Shown in pieces: positions 1-5,595 of a stretch of 54,093 bases of DNA. The DNA is from an uncultured Desulfuromonadales bacterium (GTDB taxonomy: Bacteria; Desulfobacterota; Desulfuromonadia; Geobacterales; Pseudopelobacteraceae), in NCBI GenBank assembly GCA_903868145.1, contig CAIPTY010000084.1, positions 1 to 54,093 of the forward strand, written 5' to 3'. Positions within the stretch are counted from its first letter, which is position 1; each line of letters opens with the position of its first letter. Below the pieces are notes generated by a model, which was not told where the DNA came from, ran no database searches, and saw only the letters and a list, made by a program, of their open reading frames with translations. The position numbers were made by a program, and so were the translations under genes.

Positions 1-270
1 ACGCAAAGACGCTAGGGCACGGAGTCGCAAAGAAAGTCCAAAATATTTCAGTTTTTGCCTTTCCCCTTGTGTCTTCGAGCCGTTGCGCCTTTGCGTTGAA
101 GAATTTAAAGTCAGAGGCTTTAACGCAGAGACGCCAAGGCGCAAAGTCGCCAGGAAAGTACAAAATCTTTTCAGATTTTAAACCCAAAAAGATTTCAGTT
201 TTTACTTTTCCTTTGTGTCTCTGCGGCTTTCCACCTTTGCGTTGAAGAATTTCAAGTCAGAGGCTTTAGA
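1..270. repeat. Two tandem palindromic repeat units (about 146 bp period)
   Basis: This gene-free stretch holds two direct copies of one unit. The shared end, gaagaattt(a/c)aagtcagagg, begins at 98 and again at 244, a period of 146 bp. Each unit is itself an imperfect inverted repeat: an arm rich in acgcaaagacg/acgcagagacg at its left pairs with a gtgtct..cctttgcgtt arm at its right. The first unit may be cut by the window edge. Related long hairpins occur at 22855-23002 and 25500-25643, so this is a dispersed intergenic family. It may shape the mRNA of the following hydrolase gene; no function is known to me. Confidence 0.75.
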
Positions 271-326
271 AATCTTCCGGCATGACCAGATAGAATGTAC
301 GAGTTCTTCAAAAGGAGATACACTGC

Positions 327-1352
327 GTGAACATATGGAAACCATCGTACAGTATGGCTGCAGTATCTCTCGTCGCCCTATTATTGACATCTGCCGCCGT
401 TTTGCCCCGCAACCTGCAGGCAGAAGAATTATCCCCGCTTTCCATATCCCTTGAAGGGTACGACTACCCCTATCCTGTCAGCTACCTGCCTTTGGTTATG
501 GAAGGTCAGGATCTGAAGATGGCGTACATGGATGTACTGCCACGCGGAGGCGGGAATGCTAAAACGGTACTGCTTCTGCACGGCAAGAATTTTCCGGGTG
601 CCTACTGGAAGGATACCATTGCGTATCTGACCGGCAATGGTTACAGGGTCATCGTCCCGGATCAGATTGGCTTCGGAAAATCATCGAAACCCAATATCCA
701 CTACAGCTTCCACGCCCTTGCATCAAACACGAGGAAACTTCTGGATTCCCTGAATGTCAGGGAGGTGACCGTAGTCGGCCACTCCATGGGAGGTATGCTG
801 GCGGCGCGTTTTGCCCTTCTGTACCCGGAGACCGCAACCGGACTCGTACTGGAGAACCCCATTGGCCTGGAAGACTACCGCCGGTTTGTTCCCTGGGTTT
901 CTGTCGATGAGCAGTACCAGAATGAACTGAAGGCCACAGCCGAAAGCATCCGCAGCTACCATAAAACCTATTTTGTCAGTTTCCGCCCTGAGTACGGCGA
1001 ATATGCCGAGCTTGCCGCTCGTCAACGGTTAAGCGGCGAGTATCCCCGCCTGGCCATGTCATCGGCTCTGACCTATCTGATGATTTACGAGCAGCCGGTG
1101 AGTCACGAATTCGCACATATAAAAGCGAAGACTCTTCTGATAATTGGCCAGTCGGACCGTACGGTGGTAGGAAAGGCCCGGGTAAAGAAAGAGTTGTTGC
1201 CAACCGTTGGCCAATACCCGGAACTGGGTCGCACAACAGCCAGGCTGATTTCGGGTGCAAAACTGCTTGAACTGGACAAGGTCGGTCATATTCCACATAT
1301 GGAGATGAAGGACAGATTCCACGAGGTGTTACGGGATTTCCTCAAGGAGTGA
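327..1352 (+). CDS. Exported alpha/beta hydrolase
   Basis: A 341-residue alpha/beta-fold hydrolase, probably an esterase or lipase acting in the periplasm. It starts with GTG at 327, nine bases after a good Shine-Dalgarno (aaaggag, 311-317). Residues about 5-32 form a signal peptide or anchor ending near LQA. The fold is marked by the oxyanion HG motif (85-86), the nucleophile elbow GHSMGG with Ser153, an acid in GQSDRT (Asp277) and the catalytic His in VGHIPH (His321), so the triad is complete. The substrate cannot be told from sequence. It is the first gene after the tandem repeats and is separated from pilA by 261 bp with its own promoter, so it is not obviously part of the pilus locus. 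Confidence 0.85.
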   Translation: MNIWKPSYSMAAVSLVALLLTSAAVLPRNLQAEELSPLSISLEGYDYPYPVSYLPLVMEGQDLKMAYMDVLPRGGGNAKTVLLLHGKNFPGAYWKDTIAYLTGNGYRVIVPDQIGFGKSSKPNIHYSFHALASNTRKLLDSLNVREVTVVGHSMGGMLAARFALLYPETATGLVLENPIGLEDYRRFVPWVSVDEQYQNELKATAESIRSYHKTYFVSFRPEYGEYAELAARQRLSGEYPRLAMSSALTYLMIYEQPVSHEFAHIKAKTLLIIGQSDRTVVGKARVKKELLPTVGQYPELGRTTARLISGAKLLELDKVGHIPHMEMKDRFHEVLRDFLKE

Positions 1353-1532
1353 CAGAACGAGGCTGATTCCCGGAAAGCCGGTCCATGGGAACGATACCGT
1401 GCCTGTTCGATCGCACAGAACTGCCGCAAATTGTCACTTTCCCTGACAACCACGGGAAATATACCCGGAGTCAGAAAAATAATGGAATGATGCAATGTAA
1501 TAATTCCAGCTTGTTATCTGGTTTTGTTCCGT

Positions 1533-1550
1533 TTGGACTGATTATTGCTG
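1533..1550 (+). promoter_or_regulatory. Sigma-54 (RpoN) type promoter of pilA
   Basis: The string TTGGACTGATTATTGCT carries GG at 1535-1536 and GC at 1547-1548 with exactly 10 bases between, the -24/-12 spacing of RpoN promoters. The -12 box TTGCT is perfect and the -24 box TGGAC is close to TGGCAC. Transcription would start near 1560, about 54 bases before the pilA ATG. RpoN/PilR control of pilA is established in Geobacter sulfurreducens, which supports the reading. Confidence 0.75.
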
Positions 1551-1613
1551 AATAGAGATCAATCACTTTAATCATGCTCTTAAATGAGCGCAAACCCCGA
1601 AAGGAGAAACACC

Positions 1614-2063
1614 ATGTTGAACAAACTGAGAAGCAGACAAGGTTTTACCCTGATCGAGCTTTTGATCGTTGTTGCGATCATCGGCATCCTGGCAGCTATT
1701 GCCATCCCGCAGTTCTCTGCCTACCAGAAGAGAGGTTTTGCTTCGGCAACTCGTTCTGATGCACGCAACCTGCATACAGCAATCAAAGCAGCTTTTGCTG
1801 ACAACATTGGTGCTAGTGATATCTCCTCAGCTGCACCTGGGGGATTAGGCGTAAGTATTGGCTCCGCTTTCACACAAACAAATCAACCAGTGCCACCGCT
1901 CGCTGCTGCGAAAGTTTCAGCTGGCGTAAGCTTGACAGTTGGCAATGGGTCTGAGGATGCATACACTATCACTGCTACACATTCAAAGTTAACGACAACG
2001 GGTTCCCAGTATTGGATTAATGGTTCCGGCGCTGTTTCAGATGATCTTTCCAAAGGTTGGTAG
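1614..2063 (+). CDS. pilA: Type IV major pilin PilA (long form)
   Basis: Prepilin of 149 residues. The leader MLNKLRSRQG is cleaved before Phe (G10/F11), and FTLIELLIVVAIIGILAAIA is the hydrophobic N-terminal helix with the essential Glu5 of mature pilin. The first ~60 mature residues resemble the short Geobacter pilins (QFSAYQ, RNLHTAIKAAFAD). A Ser/Thr/Gly-rich globular extension of about 80 residues follows, ending in DDLSKGW, so the protein is much longer than the 61-residue conductive pilin of G. sulfurreducens. ATG 1614 is chosen because aaaggag lies 8 bases upstream. An in-frame ATG at 1584 would add 10 residues, which recalls the two PilA start codons described in G. sulfurreducens. 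A terminator follows. Confidence 0.95.
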   Translation: MLNKLRSRQGFTLIELLIVVAIIGILAAIAIPQFSAYQKRGFASATRSDARNLHTAIKAAFADNIGASDISSAAPGGLGVSIGSAFTQTNQPVPPLAAAKVSAGVSLTVGNGSEDAYTITATHSKLTTTGSQYWINGSGAVSDDLSKGW

Positions 2064-2082
2064 TATTACTTGATTTAAATTT

Positions 2083-2113
2083 AAAAAAGGCCAGCTTTGC
2101 TGGCCTTTTTTTT
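2083..2113 (+). terminator. Rho-independent terminator after pilA
   Basis: The stem aaaaggccagc/gctggcctttt with a three-base loop is followed by a run of eight T. It ends only about 12 bases before the ATG of the next gene, so some read-through may feed that gene. Confidence 0.92.
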
Positions 2114-2124
2114 GAGTGGTAACC

Positions 2125-3516
2125 ATGTCTATTTCGAAAAGTTATCAACTCATCATTCTTTGCGTTGCCGTACTGACCGTTTATTACTCAGCCCTCTTTG
2201 CCCCCATCTGCGTTATCGATGATAATCGACTGATCTTCTTTTACCCAACAGAGGCAACCCTGAGCGATCTGGTCTCACTTTTTATTTCCAATGCGGGCTA
2301 TTATCGCCCCTTACTCGCCGCAACCTTCATGCTGGATAACTACCTCTGGATGATGCATGAAAGCTTCCTGCACCTGGAGAACGTCCTTCTGCACGGCGCC
2401 AATACATTGCTGCTGTACGCCGTCACCGAGCGCCTTGCCAGACGCGCCGGTATTGCACCCGCCACCGGTATCCCTTTTATGGTCGCCCTGCTGTTCGCCC
2501 TGCATCCGCTGGCCACCGAATCGGTTGACTGGATTTCCGGACGCACCGACCCGCTGGCCTGCCTGTTCCTGCTGCTCTCCGTTAAATTTCTGCTGGATTG
2601 GTGTGAAAAACCTGCAACCGCCCGTCTGATCTGGATGCAGCTCTGTTTTCTGCTGGCCTGCCTCTCCAAAGAGACAGCGGTGTTTTTCATCGGCCCGGCG
2701 GTGCTGCTTGCGCTGGTTCTGCGGAAGAGGGACGGGGCTGCAAACACTCTTCGCTCCCTGCTAGCTTCCATTCGTACAGACTGGACGATATACGCTGCTT
2801 TTGTGGCAACCACCATTGCCTATTTTGCCCTGCGGGCCTATTCGGCATCCGTGACCGCAGGCGGCGACCGCGGCATGAGCAAGCTTGCGAAATACGCAAC
2901 AGGGGAAAAGACCGATTCGCTCTGGTTTGATAAGGTGATGGAGGTATTCCGCTCCATCGGGTTTTACAGCAAGAAGATTGTTATCCCCTGGCCGCTCAAT
3001 TTCAACATCGTCGGTGTTTCGGACTGGTATGTGCTGCTTGGAATCCTGAGCCTCGCCCTGCTCTGCCGGTTCTGCTGGCAACGGCGCGATCTGCTTGCGG
3101 CGTTGCTGCTGTCGGCGTTTCTGGTCGCGTCATCGGCGCTGCTGGTGTCGGTCGGCAGACTGGCCTGGACACCCTACGCCGAGCGCTATCTGTATATTCC
3201 GCTGATCTTTTTCATCCCCGCCAGCGTGCTGTGGCTGCACGAAAAAATCGGCACGCTCAGAGACGGGCAGCTACTCCGCGTTATCATCATCCTGCTCTGC
3301 GGAGCCAGCCTGATCACCACCGTACAGCGCAACCTGGTCTGGATGGATGGCGCGGCGTTCTACGAATGCAACTACCGACAGGCGCCGAATCTCCCCATTA
3401 CCATGAAGAACTATGCGACCACTCTACGCCAGCAGGGGCGGATGGAGGAGGCACAGGAGATAATGAAGCGCATCCCCCGAAAACCGCGGGTGGAGAAGGG
3501 GTCGGCGGGGAAGTGA
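2125..3516 (+). CDS. TMTC/PMT-like multi-span membrane glycosyltransferase (candidate pilin glycosyltransferase)
   Basis: An integral membrane protein of about 463 residues with roughly ten hydrophobic segments. Features of the GT-C fold and of the TMTC/DUF1736 group are visible: an Asp-Asp pair in the first outer loop (CVIDDNR, residues 32-33), HLENVLLHGAN (about 80-90), HPLATESVDWISGRTDPLA (about 130-150) and SKETAVF. In TMTC proteins a comparable membrane domain transfers mannose from a polyprenyl-phosphate donor. It starts a few bases after the pilA terminator. That place is where pilin glycosyltransferases such as TfpO/TfpW sit in other bacteria, so PilA is the obvious candidate acceptor. 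ATG 2125 is preferred over GTG 2116; neither has a strong ribosome site. The short hydrophilic C-terminus resembles a degenerate TPR helix pair. Confidence 0.72.
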   Translation: MSISKSYQLIILCVAVLTVYYSALFAPICVIDDNRLIFFYPTEATLSDLVSLFISNAGYYRPLLAATFMLDNYLWMMHESFLHLENVLLHGANTLLLYAVTERLARRAGIAPATGIPFMVALLFALHPLATESVDWISGRTDPLACLFLLLSVKFLLDWCEKPATARLIWMQLCFLLACLSKETAVFFIGPAVLLALVLRKRDGAANTLRSLLASIRTDWTIYAAFVATTIAYFALRAYSASVTAGGDRGMSKLAKYATGEKTDSLWFDKVMEVFRSIGFYSKKIVIPWPLNFNIVGVSDWYVLLGILSLALLCRFCWQRRDLLAALLLSAFLVASSALLVSVGRLAWTPYAERYLYIPLIFFIPASVLWLHEKIGTLRDGQLLRVIIILLCGASLITTVQRNLVWMDGAAFYECNYRQAPNLPITMKNYATTLRQQGRMEEAQEIMKRIPRKPRVEKGSAGK

Positions 3517-3549
3517 GGGGATAGGCTACAATGCTCAACGTCAAAAGCA

Positions 3550-3658
3550 CCCCTCATCCGCCCTGCCGGGCACCTTCTCCCTCAGGGAGAAGGCAGAGAA
3601 GGCATGTTTTTTATTCCTTCTCCCTCGGGGAGAAGGTGGCCAAAGGCCGGATGAGGGG
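3550..3658. repeat. REP-like palindromic element
   Basis: A long inverted repeat: cccctcatccg at the left end pairs with cggatgagggg at the right. Inner arms caccttctccctcagggagaagg and ccttctccctcggggagaaggtg pair in turn. It belongs to the widespread family of ctcatccgg/cttctccc intergenic palindromes. It occupies most of the 330-bp gene-free stretch between the glycosyltransferase and the antitoxin. The unit is related in style, not in exact sequence, to the elements embedded in the methyltransferase gene at 43032-44561. Confidence 0.85.
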
Positions 3659-3779
3659 ATAAAGCAGGATTTTAGCCATTTTGCATTTATAACTCTGCCA
3701 GGGAAGCAACAAGAAAGGAGCGTGATGGTTTTGTTTCTTCACGCACCACGCGATCGGTCAGGAGGAAACGATACATGTC

Positions 3780-3820
3780 TTGACATGCCATTGATGACCA
3801 TATATGATGACCATGTATAT
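3780..3820 (+). promoter_or_regulatory. Promoter and probable operator of the Phd/VapC-type module
   Basis: TTGACA (3780-3785) and TATGAT (3803-3808) are separated by 17 bases, a near-consensus sigma-70 promoter. A direct repeat, gatgaccatatat then gatgaccatgtatat, covers 3793-3820 and overlaps the -10 box and start point. That is where a Phd-type antitoxin would bind to repress its own operon. The operator role is inferred. Confidence 0.7.
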
Positions 3821-3846
3821 GATTTGTCATTGTGGAGGTAAAAAAC

Positions 3847-4074
3847 ATGCGACAGTTTAATATTGCCGAAGCAAAGTCTCATTTTTCAGATATTGTGAAA
3901 ATTGCCATGCTCGGAGAAGATGTTGTTATCGCAAAAGGCAACAAACCGCTGTTACGGCTTGTTCCAATTGAATCAGATATAACAATTCGTAAACCGGGAA
4001 CGGCAAAGGGACAAATTCTCCATATTGCCCCTGATTTCGATGAAATGCCGACGGATTTCAAGGAGTATGTCTAG
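3847..4074 (+). CDS. Phd/YefM-family antitoxin
   Basis: A 75-residue antitoxin starting MRQFNIAEAKSHFSDIV, which matches the N-terminal DNA-binding fold of the Phd/YefM family (xxNVxEAKxxLSxLL-like pattern). The C-terminal half (DFDEMPTDFKEYV) is the acidic segment that wraps the toxin. ATG 3847 is selected because ggaggt at 3833-3838 lies eight bases upstream; the in-frame GTG at 3832 lies on the ribosome site itself. It would neutralise the PIN-domain toxin encoded immediately downstream and repress the shared promoter through the direct repeats at 3793-3820. Confidence 0.9.
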   Translation: MRQFNIAEAKSHFSDIVKIAMLGEDVVIAKGNKPLLRLVPIESDITIRKPGTAKGQILHIAPDFDEMPTDFKEYV

Positions 4075-4463
4075 TGTCACGACTGCTCCTGGATACGCAT
4101 ACGTTCTTGTGGTGGGCTAATGACGCTCCGGAGTTGTCACCTGCAGCTCGCAACATGATTTCCAATACGAATAATGAATGCTTTCTGAGCGTTGCAAGCT
4201 GCTGGGAGATGGCCATAAAATCAAGCCTTGGTAAACTTGTCCTCACCAAGTCGGTGGATCGGTTTGTTCACGAACAAATTATAGAAAATTGCTTTATGAT
4301 TTTGAACATTGAACTTCGTCACGCTGCAAAAGTTGAATCTCTGCCGTTTCATCATCGCGATCCCTTTGATCGTCTGCTTATAGGCCAGGCCATTTCAGAG
4401 GAACTCACTCTCGTGACAGCAGACAGAATGTTTTCCCGTTATGACGTTCAAGTGATCTGGTAA
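4074..4463 (+). CDS. PIN-domain toxin (VapC-like ribonuclease)
   Basis: A 129-residue PIN-domain protein, the toxin partner of the preceding antitoxin. The acidic metal-binding residues expected of a PIN RNase are present: Asp7 in LLLDTH, Glu45 in SCWEM, and Asp96 and Asp99 in HRDPFDR, with Asp117 in TADR. It starts with GTG at 4074, sharing one base with the antitoxin stop TAG, so translation is coupled. PIN toxins of this group usually cut tRNA or rRNA; which RNA is cut here is unknown. The gene is full length, so the module may be functional. Confidence 0.9.
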   Translation: MSRLLLDTHTFLWWANDAPELSPAARNMISNTNNECFLSVASCWEMAIKSSLGKLVLTKSVDRFVHEQIIENCFMILNIELRHAAKVESLPFHHRDPFDRLLIGQAISEELTLVTADRMFSRYDVQVIW

Positions 4464-4498
4464 CATTCCGGACGATCCGGAGCCCACTAATCGTTACG

Positions 4499-4807
4499 TT
4501 ACGCCGCGCGTTTTATTTCCTCACGCACCACACGCCGCAGGGTGCTTTCAAGACCCTGGTGGCCAATAGATTGTTTCAGTGCTTCATTAATGAGCGTTTG
4601 ATAGCCACGATCTCCCGCCTGCGACTTGAACCATGCGACAATTGAAGCGTCAAGCATGATGTTGATGCGCTGTTTTTTTGCATTGACTGAAGCGCGCCAT
4701 TCCTCGCGGGTAACATCTTTCATGTTGATGCGGAGACGCCCACGGGCCAGGTCTTCATCGGTGATTTCCGGATATTCGTCATATTTTTCTAAATCGTCTT
4801 TGTTCAT
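4499..4807 (-). CDS. brnA: BrnA-family antitoxin
   Basis: A 102-residue antitoxin of the BrnA family. An N-terminal toxin-binding region rich in Asp/Glu is followed by the ribbon-helix-helix DNA-binding segment (RINIMLDASIVAWFKSQ and GYQTLINEALKQ). The C-terminus is basic and helical (RRVVREEIKRA). The gene overlaps the end of brnT by 29 bases on the same strand, the usual order of toxin first and antitoxin second. In Brucella, BrnA represses the operon and binds BrnT. It converges with the PIN toxin gene, from which it is separated by 35 bp containing a small ccgga-cga-tccgg hairpin. Confidence 0.9.
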   Translation of the reverse strand: MNKDDLEKYDEYPEITDEDLARGRLRINMKDVTREEWRASVNAKKQRINIMLDASIVAWFKSQAGDRGYQTLINEALKQSIGHQGLESTLRRVVREEIKRAA

Positions 4808-5045
4808 TTCGTGTCGCCTTTCTCATTGAAATTATGCGCACCACCTCTGCTGTTTCCGTGTGGACAACAACGACAACCACTATTTCCAACAGGCCAATGG
4901 CGACCCATCTCTGCTCACCATAATCGTAGCGCGTGTCTTCAAAAATAATCATGTTACCTCTGAAAACCTTTTCAGCATCGGCAAAATCAAGCTGATGGTT
5001 TTTCAGGTTCAAGAGCCGCTTGTTTTCATCCCACGTAAATCTCAT
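4779..5045 (-). CDS. brnT: BrnT-family ribonuclease toxin
   Basis: An 88-residue BrnT toxin, a RelE-fold RNase. The family pattern is clear: FTWDENKRLLNLKNH near the N-terminus, DFADAEKVF, then EQRWVAIGLLE, and RIISMRKATRNEQRRF at the C-terminus. One oddity is a run of six valines (about residues 57-62, encoded by alternating gtt/gtc codons) where most homologues have a shorter beta strand. The ATG at 5045 lies directly at the predicted transcription start of its promoter, so the mRNA may be leaderless; no Shine-Dalgarno is visible. Confidence 0.9.
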   Translation of the reverse strand: MRFTWDENKRLLNLKNHQLDFADAEKVFRGNMIIFEDTRYDYGEQRWVAIGLLEIVVVVVVHTETAEVVRIISMRKATRNEQRRFRKI

Positions 5046-5050
5046 AATTA

Positions 5051-5079
5051 TTTATACACATGATTATACATACCGTCAA
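5051..5079 (-). promoter_or_regulatory. brnTA promoter with overlapping palindrome
   Basis: On the minus strand TTGACG (5079-5074) and TATAAA (5056-5051) are 17 bases apart. The spacer and -10 contain the near-palindrome tatacacatgattata (5053-5068, 12 of 16 symmetric positions), a plausible BrnA operator. Transcription would begin at about 5045, on the brnT start codon. Confidence 0.72.
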
Positions 5080-5084
5080 GCCGA

Positions 5085-5113
5085 TTGACACAGATTGACA
5101 CCGTCATTATAAT
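5085..5113 (+). promoter_or_regulatory. Perfect consensus sigma-70 promoter for the small lipoprotein
   Basis: TTGACA (5085-5090), 17 bases, TATAAT (5108-5113). Both hexamers and the spacing are exactly the consensus. Transcription would start near 5120, about 50 bases before the lipoprotein ATG. The -35 boxes of this and the divergent brnT promoter are only five bases apart, so BrnA binding could affect both. Confidence 0.85.
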
Positions 5114-5169
5114 TTCGACTTGACGCGCTTAATATCTTTCTCTCTAACCCGCCCTGAAAGGACGTAATC

Positions 5170-5406
5170 ATGAGAACATTTTCTGCTGTACTTCTTGGCG
5201 CAGTACTTTTTCTGTCGGCATGCACGTCATCCCCGCAGCAGCCGGTGGCGCAAAAGGATCAGGGACGACCGGAAACAAAGAAACTGGAGGCGGCAACCGC
5301 AGCCGGTTATGACGGCGCCGCCGTCAGAAAAACAGTTGATAAAACTCTCAACAGTAATGACGACCGCACGAAGGATATGGATAAACAGGGGGCTGAAAGC
5401 AAATAA
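5170..5406 (+). CDS. Small lipoprotein, unknown function
   Basis: A 78-residue lipoprotein. The signal peptide MRTFSAVLLGAVLFLSAC ends in the lipobox LSAC with Cys18. The mature part is short, hydrophilic and probably helical (AAVRKTVDKTLNSNDDRTKDM), without cysteines or known motifs. A ribosome site (gaaagga) lies upstream of the ATG. Its promoter is a perfect consensus, so strong expression is expected, as for abundant small envelope lipoproteins, but it lacks the heptad pattern of Lpp and cannot be assigned to a family. Confidence 0.8.
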   Translation: MRTFSAVLLGAVLFLSACTSSPQQPVAQKDQGRPETKKLEAATAAGYDGAAVRKTVDKTLNSNDDRTKDMDKQGAESK

Positions 5407-5595
5407 ACAAAAAGGCACCTGAAAACAAGAGACACAACATGAATGAGGTGTGAAAAGGACGCTCTTGCCGACACCCGGAGGCACAGACGATGAAGGTGCT
5501 TTTCACATCCGGTAAAATCAGGTATTGTGCCCCCTACCCCACGAAAGAACTCACGCCGCAGGGGTTACACAGAAAAATATCAGGAGGTACCTCGC

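Noticed and set aside
3700-3790. A 29-codon minus-strand frame whose middle (VVREETK) and DNA (tcacgcaccac) resemble the end of brnA at 4499-4540.
   Set aside because: The match is only about 15-20 bases and the flanks differ. It could be an antitoxin remnant but is too short to support.
5407-5595. Possible riboswitch or leader RNA before the Big_2 lipoprotein: ggtgtgaaaagg pairs with a later cttttcacatcc.
   Set aside because: The pairing is short, and the conserved cores of c-di-GMP riboswitches common in this group are not visible.
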